Notes: generated from the letters alone by a model not told the origin. DNA of 64,000 nt from JAYPAN01 sp038123715 (GCA_038123715.1 JAYPAN010000007.1:3909-67908), one strand, 5' to 3'; positions 46,904 through 55,970 are shown, counted from the first letter of the stretch. A program made the numbers and translations.

Positions 46904-47584
46904 CTAAAGCCGACCGGTCAGCGCCATTTTCAATAAATGCAATTGATAGGAAAGCAGTGATTTGCGGTGTGGCCAGACCCGCGCTTGCCGCCGCGCCATG
47001 CCAATCGGCAAAAATACCGGCAGCGCTGCTTTGCGTTGCTTGACTGGCAGTCGGTTAAAACCCAAACAGGCCGCATTGAGCAAGTCACGGCAAAGGCCGA
47101 TTGATGTTTCATCCGGCGTGGCGCGCAGGCGTTCAAAACCTTCCCCGCCCTGCGCCGCCAATTCACCAAGCACCGCCGCATCAAGGTTGAAAATCTCAAG
47201 CGCCAGCATCATCAGCGCCCTGCCCGCACGCGCCGTCGCCTCGCCCTCATCTCCGTCTTCCGCAATAAAGGCTTCGCGCGCATCTACCAATTCATGCAAA
47301 TCTTCTATCCGCAATTGTGCCGCTTGCAAGGCTCGGCCAATCGGCGCATCAGGTATCTCGCCGCGCGCCGTCATGTCAAACATATCGCGCCACCATTGCA
47401 GGCGAATGGCAGCCAGCATGGCATCGCTAACCTCATAAGGTATGCGCGCAATATCGGCATGAGCGTGATAAAGGGCAAGCAGTGCCGGACGCTTATCCGC
47501 CGGTGCGAATAAATGACAGAGATATAAATCGCCATCAAGGCCGCGCAATTCTTCGCGCAATATCGCCTGCAATTCGGGTGTCAC
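46904..47584 (-). CDS. Squalene/phytoene synthase family protein (NDUFAF6-like)
   Basis: A 226-residue protein with the trans-isoprenyl diphosphate synthase fold. ALYHAHADIARIPYEVSD and IRLQWWRDMFD near residues 37-70 match the family. The aspartate-rich catalytic motifs of true phytoene synthases are not visible (ADIAR replaces the first). This suggests a non-catalytic homologue of mitochondrial complex I assembly factor NDUFAF6. The start is GTG with GAGGAGA upstream. In many Alphaproteobacteria it lies between an Mth938-domain gene and trmFO. Here trmFO is present and convergent, while the Mth938 gene is missing. Confidence 0.8.
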   Translation of the reverse strand: MTPELQAILREELRGLDGDLYLCHLFAPADKRPALLALYHAHADIARIPYEVSDAMLAAIRLQWWRDMFDMTARGEIPDAPIGRALQAAQLRIEDLHELVDAREAFIAEDGDEGEATARAGRALMMLALEIFNLDAAVLGELAAQGGEGFERLRATPDETSIGLCRDLLNAACLGFNRLPVKQRKAALPVFLPIGMARRQARVWPHRKSLLSYQLHLLKMALTGRL

Positions 47585-47610
47585 CGTTATATCTCCTCAA
47601 AAACCCGTCT

Positions 47611-47638
47611 AAAGAAAAGGGCCGCTCGAAAGCGGCCC
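47611..47638 (-). terminator. Rho-independent terminator of the PuuD-like gene
   Basis: On the minus strand GGGCCGCT-TTCG-AGCGGCCC makes an 8-bp GC-rich stem with a stable UUCG-type tetraloop, followed by TTTTCTTT. It lies 23 bp after the PuuD-like stop and before the phytoene-synthase-like GTG, so the latter is probably transcribed separately. Confidence 0.9.
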
Positions 47639-47660
47639 CCTCCCCCGAAATCACATTGCC

Positions 47661-48263
47661 TCAGTAAATGTTCTGAGCCGCAACCATTGAAAACAGCATT
47701 GGAATAGACAGCATGGTATTGGTACGCGAGAACAGCATGGCGGTGCGCGCCGATGCCGCTTTGATGTCCGCGTCCGCTTCAACAATGCCGAGTGCTTTTT
47801 TCTGGTTCGGCCAAATCACAAACCAGACATTGAACCACATGATTGAGCCGAGCCACATGCCAATGCCAATGGCGATATTTTTCTGCACCTCGAAATCATT
47901 GACAAAGCCCAATGTCAGCGCGTCGGCCAGATAGCCGTTCAAATGCGCCAGAATAAGGCCGGTGACAATGGTTGACATGGCGCCCCAGCGGAACCACCAG
48001 AGCGCAGCAGGGGCAATAACACCGCTAATGGCAGGCTTTTGCTCATCAGGGATATTGGGCATGTTGGGGATTTGCACGAAATTGAAATAATAAAGCAGAC
48101 CAATCCACATAATGCCGCTCAGCACATGCAGCCAACGGAACAAAAACGCATAAAAGTTCTGGTCAAAAACACCGCCCGATTGCAGGTAAAGCAGCTCCAG
48201 CACAAAGGCCAGAACAAAACCGGCAATGACGGTGTTGCGAAGCGATGTAAGAATGGATGCCAT
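47661..48263 (-). CDS. PuuD-like membrane protein (urate oxidase N-terminal domain family)
   Basis: A 200-residue integral membrane protein with about five hydrophobic helices. It matches the membrane part of PuuD-type urate oxidases by the blocks FRWLHVLSGIMWIGLLYYFNF near residue 43 and HxxG-like WWFRWGAMSTIVTGLILAH near 88. Histidines in helices could bind haem. The C-terminal cytochrome c domain of full PuuD is absent. GAGGGGGAA precedes the ATG. It lies between secF and the phytoene-synthase-like gene, where an Mth938-domain protein is usually found. Actual urate oxidation is doubtful without further evidence. Confidence 0.7.
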   Translation of the reverse strand: MASILTSLRNTVIAGFVLAFVLELLYLQSGGVFDQNFYAFLFRWLHVLSGIMWIGLLYYFNFVQIPNMPNIPDEQKPAISGVIAPAALWWFRWGAMSTIVTGLILAHLNGYLADALTLGFVNDFEVQKNIAIGIGMWLGSIMWFNVWFVIWPNQKKALGIVEADADIKAASARTAMLFSRTNTMLSIPMLFSMVAAQNIY

Positions 48264-48375
48264 GGTTTCCCCCTCTTTTCAGCGAATCCGAATTAAAATT
48301 GAATCTACTACCCCGAACCGTATTCGGCAATTGCTAAATGGTTATGACCAATAACCCTGTGCCAATCAGCAAATC

Positions 48376-49296
48376 TTATTCGGTTTGCGTGCCAGACCAG
48401 TCGCGTTTGACACCAAGGCGCAACAAAAGCGGCGCGGCAATAAAAATTGAGGAATAAGTGCCGATAAAAACGCCCCATATCATCGCAAAAGTAAAGCCGC
48501 GAATAACTTCGCCGCCGAAAATATACAAGGCGGTCAGCGCCAGCAAGGTCGTCACCGACGTCATCACTGTGCGCGACAGGGTTTCGTTTATCGCCAAATC
48601 GAGCAGGCTGCCCAATTCCATTTTTTTGAACTTCCGCAAGTTTTCACGCACCCGGTCATAAACCACCACAGTGTCATTCATCGAATAGCCGACAATCGTC
48701 AAAATTGCGGCGAGAATGGAGAGGTTGAAATCAAGCTGCAATATGGAAAACACACCCAGCGTCAGCACCACATCATGCACCAACGCCAGCACCGCGCCGA
48801 CTGAGAACTGCCATTCAAAGCGAAACCAAATATAAATCAACATGCTGGCAATGGCGACCAGCACTGCCGTAATGCCGGATTCAATCAATTCGCGGCTCAC
48901 TTGCGGGCCAACAATCTCAACCCGACGGATTTCAAAATCTTGCTCAAGCTCGGCGCGAATACGCGCCACATTATTCAAATCCGATTGCGCCGATACCGCG
49001 TCGGGCGCTTCAGCCACCCTTATCAGCGCATCATTGGGCGCGCCGAAAAGCTGGATTTGCACCTCGCCCAATTGCATGGCATTGAGCCGCCCGCGCAAGG
49101 CGGCAATGTCAATATCTTCCGGCGCGCTGACTTCAATCAGCGTGCCGCCGCGAAAATCAATGCCGAAATTAAGGCCATTGCCAACCAGCGTCGCCACAGA
49201 GCCGAGAATAAAGGCCAGTGACAGCACAAAAGCCGTTAAATGATGGCGCACAAAGCCAATGGCGGTTTTGCTCGGAACAAGTTTCAGCGTTTTCAT
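48376..49296 (-). CDS. secF: Protein translocase subunit SecF
   Basis: SecF, with SecD and YajC, uses the proton motive force to pull proteins through SecYEG. The 306-residue protein has a first membrane helix, then the GIDFRGGTLIEVS motif near residue 46. A periplasmic P4 domain follows, then five more helices, including the GYSMNDTVVVYDRVRENLRK segment near 215. The ATG at 49296 has AGAGGAT upstream and is preferred to an ATG at 49359, which would overlap secD. It is the last gene of yajC-secD-secF. Confidence 0.96.
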   Translation of the reverse strand: MKTLKLVPSKTAIGFVRHHLTAFVLSLAFILGSVATLVGNGLNFGIDFRGGTLIEVSAPEDIDIAALRGRLNAMQLGEVQIQLFGAPNDALIRVAEAPDAVSAQSDLNNVARIRAELEQDFEIRRVEIVGPQVSRELIESGITAVLVAIASMLIYIWFRFEWQFSVGAVLALVHDVVLTLGVFSILQLDFNLSILAAILTIVGYSMNDTVVVYDRVRENLRKFKKMELGSLLDLAINETLSRTVMTSVTTLLALTALYIFGGEVIRGFTFAMIWGVFIGTYSSIFIAAPLLLRLGVKRDWSGTQTE

Positions 49297-49316
49297 GGCA
49301 AATCCTCTTATTCTCG

Positions 49317-50933
49317 TTAAACCGGCAGGGTTTCGGGTCGCCCGCGACGACGCACCCAAAGCGCGATAAACATGCGCGTCAGCGTAAAGGCGGTAAACAC
49401 CGAAGTGACAATGCCAAAGGCCAGCGTGACAGAAAAGCCGCGAATGGGGCCGGAGCCAAGCTGGAACAATATGACGGCGGCCAATAATGTGGTGATATTG
49501 GCATCAAGTATTGTGCCAAGCGCGCGCGAATAGCCAGCATCAATGGCAATAATCGGCGCTTTACCGGCTGCCAATTCTTCTCTTATACGTTCAAAAATCA
49601 GCACATTGGCATCCACCGCCATGCCCACTGTCAGCACAATACCGGCAATGCCCGGCAAGGTGAGCGTGGCTTGCAATGCGGATAACAGCGCCATGATAAG
49701 CACCAGATTGGCAATCAGCGCGACATTGGCAAACAGGCCAAACAGCGAATAGCTGATAATCATGAAAGCAATAACCGCCAGAAAGCCGATAATCAGGGCA
49801 ATGCGACCGGCGACAATACTGTCTGCCCCCAGCCCCGGCCCGACCGTGCGTTCTTCAAGTATCTGCATGGGCGCGGGCAACGCACCGGCGCGCAGCAAAA
49901 TCGCCAAATCATTGGCCTCCTGCACAGAGAAATTGCCGGTAATGCGACCAGACCCGCCCAGAATCGCGGTCTGGATGACCGGCGCGGAAATGACTTTTTT
50001 GTCAAGCACGATGGCAAAGGGACGCCCGACATTGGCTTTGGTCACTTCACCAAATTTCTTGCCGCCCAATGCATTGAAGCGGAAATAGACTTCCGGCGCA
50101 TTGGTCTGCTGGTCAAAGCCAATTGACGCTTCGACCAAATCTTCGCCGCTGACCATAGCGCGACGGCGCACAAGATAGGGAATGGCCGGTTCAGTATCAG
50201 TGTAGAGCAACATTGTGCCGGCTGGCACGCGCGCCCCATTGGCGACTTCATAACCGCTTGTGTTCTGATCAACTAAATGGAAGGACAATTTGGCGGTCTG
50301 GCCGAGCAGGTTTTTCAGCCTTTCCGGATCATCCAGCCCCGGCACTTGCACCAATATGCGCGTATCGCCCTGACGCTGAATGGTCGGCTCGGTTGTGCCA
50401 AGCTCATCAACCCGCAAGCGGATAATTTCCATTGATTGCTGCACCGTGCGCGTATTGCGTGCCTGCACCGCCTCATCGGTTATGGTCAGGTGAAACAGCT
50501 GTTCCTCAGGGTTTGTCACATCAAGGTCAAGCGCCTGATTAAATCCGCCGAAAACATTGGCAACAACAGGCTGCGCCAGCCCGCGCAATAATTCCTGCGC
50601 GCGGGCGCTGTCTGCAGCGTCACGTATTTTCACTTTTGCGCCATTTTCCAACTGGCCGAGGCCGGTATAACCAATGCGCTCCTCGCGCAAGGCAAGGCGA
50701 ATATCGCTCACAAGCTGCTCTATGCGTTCGCGGGTGACGGCATCCGTATCAACCTGCAAAAGCAAATGCGACCCGCCTTGCAAATCCAGCCCCAGATTTA
50801 GCTGGCTGCTGGGCAGAAACTCAGGCATGGAAAGCTTGGTGTTTTCCGACATGAAATTGGGCAGGGAAAACAAGATACCGGCAAATACCACCAATAATAT
50901 GCCGGAGATTTTCCAGTTGGAGAAATGCAGCAT
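49317..50933 (-). CDS. secD: Protein translocase subunit SecD
   Basis: SecD is the larger subunit of the SecDF translocation motor. The 538-residue protein has a first helix, then LGLDLQGGSHLLLQVD near residue 47 and the P1 head domain (about 70-340). Five helices follow, with the conserved GIVLTVGMAVDANVLIFERIREE near 435 and the later TTLLAAVILFQLGSGPIRGF block. Proton-pathway acidic residues are present. It lies 47 bp after yajC and 20 bp before secF on the minus strand. Confidence 0.96.
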   Translation of the reverse strand: MLHFSNWKISGILLVVFAGILFSLPNFMSENTKLSMPEFLPSSQLNLGLDLQGGSHLLLQVDTDAVTRERIEQLVSDIRLALREERIGYTGLGQLENGAKVKIRDAADSARAQELLRGLAQPVVANVFGGFNQALDLDVTNPEEQLFHLTITDEAVQARNTRTVQQSMEIIRLRVDELGTTEPTIQRQGDTRILVQVPGLDDPERLKNLLGQTAKLSFHLVDQNTSGYEVANGARVPAGTMLLYTDTEPAIPYLVRRRAMVSGEDLVEASIGFDQQTNAPEVYFRFNALGGKKFGEVTKANVGRPFAIVLDKKVISAPVIQTAILGGSGRITGNFSVQEANDLAILLRAGALPAPMQILEERTVGPGLGADSIVAGRIALIIGFLAVIAFMIISYSLFGLFANVALIANLVLIMALLSALQATLTLPGIAGIVLTVGMAVDANVLIFERIREELAAGKAPIIAIDAGYSRALGTILDANITTLLAAVILFQLGSGPIRGFSVTLAFGIVTSVFTAFTLTRMFIALWVRRRGRPETLPV

Positions 50934-50980
50934 GCGCTTTTCCTATTCTTATGGCCGATTATTGTGGCCGGATATTTGGC

Positions 50981-51304
50981 CTAATCTTTTTGGGCCGGTT
51001 CACCTTTGCTACGCACCGATATCACCATAGAGCGCACCACTGAAACGCGGGTATTGTCGGCAATATCAATTTCCAGCTCATCATCGTTTATTTTGGCTAC
51101 TTTGCCAATCAAGCCGCCTTGCGTGACCACCCGGTCGCCGCGGCGAATGGCATCAATCATTGCCTGATGTTCGCGCTGACGCTTTTGTTGCGGACGGAGA
51201 ATAAGAAAATAGATAATGGCAAACACCATTACCAGCGGGAACAGCATCTCAAAAATAGACCCGCCACCGGCGGCGGCCTGTGCATGGGCAGGCGTAATAA
51301 ACAT
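50981..51304 (-). CDS. yajC: Preprotein translocase subunit YajC
   Basis: A small inner-membrane partner of SecDF, 107 aa. One membrane helix (MLFPLVMVFAIIYFLILRPQQKR) is followed by a cytoplasmic beta-rich domain with GDRVVTQGGLIGKVAKI. The N-terminal AHAQAAAGGG stretch is typical for Alphaproteobacteria. A good promoter lies 27 bp upstream. It is first of the yajC-secD-secF group, downstream of the nlpD-like gene. Confidence 0.94.
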   Translation of the reverse strand: MFITPAHAQAAAGGGSIFEMLFPLVMVFAIIYFLILRPQQKRQREHQAMIDAIRRGDRVVTQGGLIGKVAKINDDELEIDIADNTRVSVVRSMVISVRSKGEPAQKD

Positions 51305-51330
51305 TGAACAACTCCGTTTTTGCTGTGCGG

Positions 51331-51359
51331 ACTATACTTATAAACCACTGCGTCGCCAA
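51331..51359 (-). promoter_or_regulatory. Promoter of yajC-secD-secF
   Basis: On the minus strand TTGGCG (51359-51354), a 17-nt spacer and TATAGT (51336-51331) give four and five matches out of six to the sigma70 consensus. The expected start is about 20 bp before the yajC ATG, so secDF transcription need not depend on the upstream nlpD-like gene. Confidence 0.6.
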
Positions 51360-51420
51360 GCCTAAGCCTCGGCTTTTCCTACGAAAAAATATGAAAAAAA
51401 CCTTATGGCGGACGGTCGGG

Positions 51421-52461
51421 TCAAATCAGCGATTTGGGGTTTATCGCGCGCGTGCCTTTGCGTAACTCAAAATGCAACTGCGGGCGGTCAACATTGCCGC
51501 TGCGACCGACTTCGGCAATCACTTCGCCTTGGCGCACGCGGTCGCCCTGTTTGACGCGAAAGCGCGATGTATGGGCATAGGCCGAGACCCAGCCGCCGCT
51601 ATGGCGCAGCAGCAGCAAATTGCCATAGCCGCGCAATTGATTGCCGACATAGACCACCACACCATTTTCCGATGCTTTGATTTCCGCACCTATCGGGGCG
51701 GCGATATTGATGCCGTCATTGTGCAGACCGCCCTCTTTCGGGCCAAATTCGGATATGACGCGCCCCTTGACCGGTAAAATAAATCGCCCTGCCCGCACAG
51801 GCGGTGTCGGCGCTTTGACAGCAGGGCGCGCCGATTTCACCGGCGCGGCTGACCGGCTGTCCGATTTGGCAGCGGTTTGCCGCGGTGCAGTTCGGCTTGC
51901 CGTTTTTCTTGCCGCAGTGCCGGGGGCGGATGGAATGTTCAAACGCTGGCCGATTTTAATTGTATAGGGTGCAGTCAGCGCATTTTCACGCGCCAGACTG
52001 GCGACATCAACCTGATAGGCGCGCGAAATCGCATAAAGCGTTTCCTTGCGCCGCACAATATGGGTTTTCTGACGCGGCAATTGCAATTTTTCGCCCGGCA
52101 CCAGCTTATAGGGTGGGCTAGCTTGATTGATTTCCATCAAGGCGCGCAAGGAGACACGATAGCGCCGCGACAGGCTGTGATAAGTATCGCCGCTACGCAC
52201 AATTATCACGCCATCCTTGGGCGCAACGCCCTGTATCCGGCGGATACCGGCGCGCATTTTATCTACCATAGTGTCAATGGCATTTCTCGGCACGGGCGCG
52301 GTGTTGCCTGGGCTGGGTTTTTCGACATCCTTGTCGCTGTCATACCATTTGCCGGATTTGACCGGCGCACAAGCCTGACCAATGCCCAAAAACAGCAACA
52401 ATGTTGCAGCGACAAGAAGACTGTTCCGGTTTTTGCGGTCGCGACAAGTCATATCAGTCAA
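51421..52461 (-). CDS. NlpD/LytM-like M23 family lipoprotein with two LysM domains
   Basis: A 346-residue envelope protein. The lipobox GQAC lies near residue 31. Two LysM repeats follow: VRSGDTYHSLSRRYRVSLRALMEIN near 90 and VRRKETLYAISRAYQVDVASLARENA near 135. A Pro/Ala-rich linker leads to an M23 peptidase domain at about 235-346. The active-site region reads LHNDGINIAAP, where a canonical enzyme has HxxxD, so the metal ligand Asp seems to be Asn. Later AHTSR and QLHFEL keep their His. A partly degenerate LytM of the amidase-activating NlpD/EnvC type is likely. It lies 10 bp after surE; no pcm gene is between them. Confidence 0.85.
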   Translation of the reverse strand: MTDMTCRDRKNRNSLLVAATLLLFLGIGQACAPVKSGKWYDSDKDVEKPSPGNTAPVPRNAIDTMVDKMRAGIRRIQGVAPKDGVIIVRSGDTYHSLSRRYRVSLRALMEINQASPPYKLVPGEKLQLPRQKTHIVRRKETLYAISRAYQVDVASLARENALTAPYTIKIGQRLNIPSAPGTAARKTASRTAPRQTAAKSDSRSAAPVKSARPAVKAPTPPVRAGRFILPVKGRVISEFGPKEGGLHNDGINIAAPIGAEIKASENGVVVYVGNQLRGYGNLLLLRHSGGWVSAYAHTSRFRVKQGDRVRQGEVIAEVGRSGNVDRPQLHFELRKGTRAINPKSLI

Positions 52462-52471
52462 ACACGCCTAA

Positions 52472-53257
52472 TCAATCAAAGAGCGTGTGCAGCTTCCTCT
52501 TCATTGCGTTTGCCGTGAGATCCATATGCAATGGCGTTATCGAAACATGCCCCTGCATAATCGCCTCAATATCTGTGCCTTTGCCCGGCTTGCTGATGGC
52601 GCGGTTGAAATCATACCAAAAATAGGGGTTATTGCGCGGATCCATGCGTTCCTCAATACACAAAAGGCGCTGGTCGCGCTTGCCCTGTTTGGTGATACGC
52701 ACCTGACATTTGCTGTTCGGGTCAATATCGGGAAAATTGATATTCATCAGCGTATCGGGTGGCCAACCAACACTGAGCAATTTGCGGATAATGGCCGCGC
52801 CGTGTTTTTCGGCCACGCCAAAGCGCACATTGCGGCTGAAACTTTCCGGATTAAACGTCAAGGCCTGGCTCATGGCGATTGAGGGTATCCCGAAAACCGT
52901 GCCTTCCTTGGCGGCGGAAACCGTGCCGGAATAGCTGACATCCTCGGCAATGTTCTGGCCGAAATTAACACCCGACAAAATCAGGTCGGGCGGTGTGTCA
53001 CGTAGCATGGAACGTGTTGCCACCATCACGCAATCGGTCGGCGTGCCGGTCACTGCATAGCGCTTGACGCCGCGTTTAATCAGGCGCAGCGGGGCATTCA
53101 GGCTAAGCGAGTGGCTGGCACCGCTTTGCTCTTCGCGCGGGGCAACCACCCAGACATCATCAGAAAGCTGTTTGGCTATTTTGACCGAGCTACGCAAACC
53201 CGGCGCGTCAATGCCATCATCATTGGTGACCAATATACGCCCTATTTTACCGGCCAT
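52472..53257 (-). CDS. surE: 5'/3'-nucleotidase SurE
   Basis: A metal-dependent nucleoside monophosphatase involved in stationary-phase survival. The 261-residue protein has the metal-binding ILVTNDDGIDAPGL at the N-terminus, EEQSGASHSLS near residue 40 and SGVNFGQNIAEDVSYSGTV near 90, covering the Asp, Ser and Asn ligands. The ATG at 53257 has GAGG 9 nt upstream. An in-frame ATG at 53266 overlaps the serS stop and is also possible. It lies between serS and the nlpD-like gene. Confidence 0.94.
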   Translation of the reverse strand: MAGKIGRILVTNDDGIDAPGLRSSVKIAKQLSDDVWVVAPREEQSGASHSLSLNAPLRLIKRGVKRYAVTGTPTDCVMVATRSMLRDTPPDLILSGVNFGQNIAEDVSYSGTVSAAKEGTVFGIPSIAMSQALTFNPESFSRNVRFGVAEKHGAAIIRKLLSVGWPPDTLMNINFPDIDPNSKCQVRITKQGKRDQRLLCIEERMDPRNNPYFWYDFNRAISKPGKGTDIEAIMQGHVSITPLHMDLTANAMKRKLHTLFD

Positions 53258-53258
53258 T

Positions 53259-54542
53259 TTACCCATCCTCGTCTTTTGAAATAACTGTCATACCGCCCAT
53301 ATAGGGATGCAAAGCTTCCGGTATGGCAATAGAGCCATCGGCCTGAACATAATTTTCCATTACCGCGACCAATGTGCGCCCAACGGCCAGACCGGAGCCG
53401 TTTAGCGTATGGACAAATTGCGTGGCTTTCTCACCTTCGGCGCGATAGCGGGCATTCATGCGGCGACCTTGAAAATCGCCACAATAGGAACAGCTTGATA
53501 TTTCCCTGTATCGCTGCTGACCGGCCATCCATACTTCAATGTCATAGGTTTTTCGGGCGCCAAAACCCATATCGCCGGTGCAAAGCGCCATTGTCCGGTA
53601 AGGCAGGTCAAGTTTTTGTAGCACGGTTTCGGCGCATTGGGTTTTGCGCTCAAGCTCGGCCTCGCCATCCTCGGCAGCGACAATGGAGACCAGTTCGACT
53701 TTGGAAAATTGGTGCTGGCGTATCATGCCGCGCGTATCGCGCCCTGCCGCACCGGCTTCGGAACGGAAACATTGTGTCAGCGCGGCAAAACGCAAGGGCA
53801 GTTTTTCTTGTGCCAATATCTCCTCGCGCACCAGATTGGTCAGCGTCACCTCTGCTGTCGGCGTCAACCAATATCCATCTTCGGTTCGGAACAAATCCTC
53901 GGCAAATTTCGGCAATTGACCTGTGCCGAACACAGCATCATCGCGCACCAAAACCGGCGGCACGATTTCGCAATAGCCGAACTCCTGCACATGCAAATCA
54001 AGCATAAAATTGCCCAAAGCCCGTTCAAGCCGTGCCAGCCCGTTTCGCAGCACAACAAAGCGCGCGCCTGACAGTTTTGCTGCCACATCAAAATCCATTT
54101 GCGCCAAGGCTTCACCGATTTCAAAATGTTCCGGCACGTCGCGCTCAACCGGTGAGCCATGCTTGCGGATTTCAACATTGGCATCTTCGTCAGCCCCGTC
54201 CGGCACATTTTCCAATGGCTCATTGGGCAGTGCCGACAAGGCCGCATCCAGCGCCTCGCTTAACGCGCGTTCGCGCTCTTCCGCCGCTTGCAGTGCCTCT
54301 TTCAGCCCGGCGACTTCAGCCATATAGCCAGCCGCCGCCGCCTCATCGCCCTGCCCTTTGGCTTGCCCAATTTTCTTCGACACTTCATTGCGTTTGGTTT
54401 GCAGCGCTTGTGCTTCGGCAATCGCTTCGCGGCGCGCCGCATCACGCGCCAGCAAATCCGCTGACGGCGTTTGGACACCGCGCCGCGCCAAAGCTGCGTC
54501 AAATCCCTCCGGGTCGCGGCGAATGCGATTTATGTCATGCAT
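53259..54542 (-). CDS. serS: Seryl-tRNA synthetase
   Basis: A class II aminoacyl-tRNA synthetase of 427 aa. The N-terminal antiparallel coiled coil (about 30-110) binds tRNA-Ser. Motif 2 appears as LTQCFRSEAGAAGRDTRGMIRQHQFSKVE near 258-286 and motif 3 as NGSGLAVGRTLVAVMENY near 380. The TAEV serine-binding segment (LTPTAEVTLTN) is near 228. Length is typical. It is downstream of tatC with a 32-bp gap and overlaps or abuts surE. Confidence 0.97.
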   Translation of the reverse strand: MHDINRIRRDPEGFDAALARRGVQTPSADLLARDAARREAIAEAQALQTKRNEVSKKIGQAKGQGDEAAAAGYMAEVAGLKEALQAAEERERALSEALDAALSALPNEPLENVPDGADEDANVEIRKHGSPVERDVPEHFEIGEALAQMDFDVAAKLSGARFVVLRNGLARLERALGNFMLDLHVQEFGYCEIVPPVLVRDDAVFGTGQLPKFAEDLFRTEDGYWLTPTAEVTLTNLVREEILAQEKLPLRFAALTQCFRSEAGAAGRDTRGMIRQHQFSKVELVSIVAAEDGEAELERKTQCAETVLQKLDLPYRTMALCTGDMGFGARKTYDIEVWMAGQQRYREISSCSYCGDFQGRRMNARYRAEGEKATQFVHTLNGSGLAVGRTLVAVMENYVQADGSIAIPEALHPYMGGMTVISKDEDG

Positions 54543-54574
54543 TGTTGTTTCCAGTCATTCTTCTCAAAGCCCAA

Positions 54575-55357
54575 TCAATCCTGCCTATCCCGCTTGCCCG
54601 CCTGCACCGAGGCAACGGACAGGATTGACAGTTCATATAAAAGCAGAGTCGGCACGCCAAGGCCAATCTGACTGATAATATCGGGCGGTGTTATTATCGC
54701 TGCCACGGCAAACACAATCACAATGGCGTAGCGCCGTTTCGCCCGCAAACCGGCCGCCGTCACCAGACCGACCCGCCCCAGCAGTGTCAACACCACCGGC
54801 AATTGAAAACAAAACCCGAAAGCCGTCATCAATATCATGGTGAAGGACAAATACTCACTGACCCGATTGACCATGCGTATATTGGCACTATCCGCCCCGC
54901 CCGATTGCATGGACAGAAAAAACTCCAGCGCCAAGGGCATGACAAGAAAAAACACCAACGCCGCGCCCGCCAAAAACAATAGCGGCGAAGCAATAAGAAA
55001 AGGTAAAAAGGCGCGCCGTTCATTGGCATAGAGGCCGGGGGCGATGAAGCGGTAAACATGCCAGGCCAAAAATGGAAAGGCGATAAACAGACCGGCAAAC
55101 ATGGAAAGTTTAATCTGGGTGAAAAAATACTCATGCGGCGCGGTATAGATAAGCTCCAGACTTTCCACCGCGCCCGCATTACGCATCATGGCTTGTTCAA
55201 ACGGCCATAGCAGAAACCGGTAAATGCGCTCGGCAAAGCCGATACAGCCGACAAAAGCCAGCGTAAAAAAGCCAAGCGACCATAATAGGCGGCTGCGTAA
55301 TTCAACCAAATGCTCAAATAACGGGGCTTCCGATGCCGATAAATCATCCCGCGCCAT
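54575..55357 (-). CDS. tatC: Sec-independent protein translocase TatC
   Basis: TatC is the polytopic receptor that binds twin-arginine signal peptides. The 260-residue protein has six hydrophobic helices and the conserved N-terminal FEHLVELRSRLLWS with the signal-binding Glu. Further blocks are FLAWHVYRFIAPGLYANERRAFLPF near 85-110 and the FCFQLPVVLTLLGRVG stretch near 180. The ATG at 55357 has AGGG six bases upstream and overlaps the tatB stop region. The tatA-tatB-tatC order is complete. Confidence 0.96.
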   Translation of the reverse strand: MARDDLSASEAPLFEHLVELRSRLLWSLGFFTLAFVGCIGFAERIYRFLLWPFEQAMMRNAGAVESLELIYTAPHEYFFTQIKLSMFAGLFIAFPFLAWHVYRFIAPGLYANERRAFLPFLIASPLLFLAGAALVFFLVMPLALEFFLSMQSGGADSANIRMVNRVSEYLSFTMILMTAFGFCFQLPVVLTLLGRVGLVTAAGLRAKRRYAIVIVFAVAAIITPPDIISQIGLGVPTLLLYELSILSVASVQAGKRDRQD

Positions 55358-55359
55358 GC

Positions 55360-55656
55360 TCAACCCTGTTTCTCATTTTTTGTTTTTTGGGCTGGGGTTT
55401 CGCGCTCGGCAAATAAATCAAGGCTCTCGCGTTTTTCAGGTTTCGATTTACCGGTCGGGGAATTGCCGGAAGGCCGGTCAGATGCAATATCCGTTTCCAT
55501 ATTGTCCATATGCATACGGAACTCTGCTGCCATGGCGCGCATCCGCCCCAAATAATGCCCGATTGTTCGCAGCACAGTCGGGATTTCGCGCGGCCCCATG
55601 ACAAGCAAAACGACAATGCCCAGAACCAGCATTTCGGCCCAGCCAATGTCAAACAT
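55360..55656 (-). CDS. tatB: Sec-independent protein translocase TatB
   Basis: TatB forms the receptor complex with TatC. The 98-residue protein has the MFDIGWAEMLVLGIVVLLVMGPREIPTVL start, with a single helix, the Glu of WAE and the hinge GP, followed by an amphipathic helix and a charged tail. The MFDIGWAE start distinguishes it from TatA. It sits between tatA (11-bp gap) and tatC. Confidence 0.93.
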   Translation of the reverse strand: MFDIGWAEMLVLGIVVLLVMGPREIPTVLRTIGHYLGRMRAMAAEFRMHMDNMETDIASDRPSGNSPTGKSKPEKRESLDLFAERETPAQKTKNEKQG

Positions 55657-55667
55657 GTTCTGCCCCG

Positions 55668-55943
55668 TCAGCTTTTCGTGTCTTGTGACGACTTGTCGGT
55701 TTGCGAAGCCGCCGCATTATCCGCATTATCAGCCGGTGATGGTGTAGCCTCACCCTCAATTGTTTTGCCGTCAGAAGGTTCCGACACATTATCGTCAAGC
55801 GCGGCCTGTCCCTCGCTCATGCCCTTGCGGAAACTGGTGATACCGGCGCCGATATCGCCCATAAGCGACGAAATCCGCCCGCGCCCGAATAAAAGCAACA
55901 CCAGAACGGCGACAACAAGTATCTGAATCCAGCTAATGCCCAC
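55668..55943 (-). CDS. tatA: Sec-independent protein translocase TatA
   Basis: TatA oligomers form the translocation element for folded proteins. The 91-residue protein has one membrane helix (WIQILVVAVLVLLLFGRGRISSLMGDIG) with the FGRG hinge, then an amphipathic helix (ITSFRKGMSE) and an acidic, low-complexity tail. These features fit TatA rather than TatB. It is the first tat gene, 27 bp after the ABC ATPase gene. Confidence 0.93.
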   Translation of the reverse strand: MGISWIQILVVAVLVLLLFGRGRISSLMGDIGAGITSFRKGMSEGQAALDDNVSEPSDGKTIEGEATPSPADNADNAAASQTDKSSQDTKS

Positions 55944-55970
55944 GGCTTACACCCATTTCTTCGTCTAATC

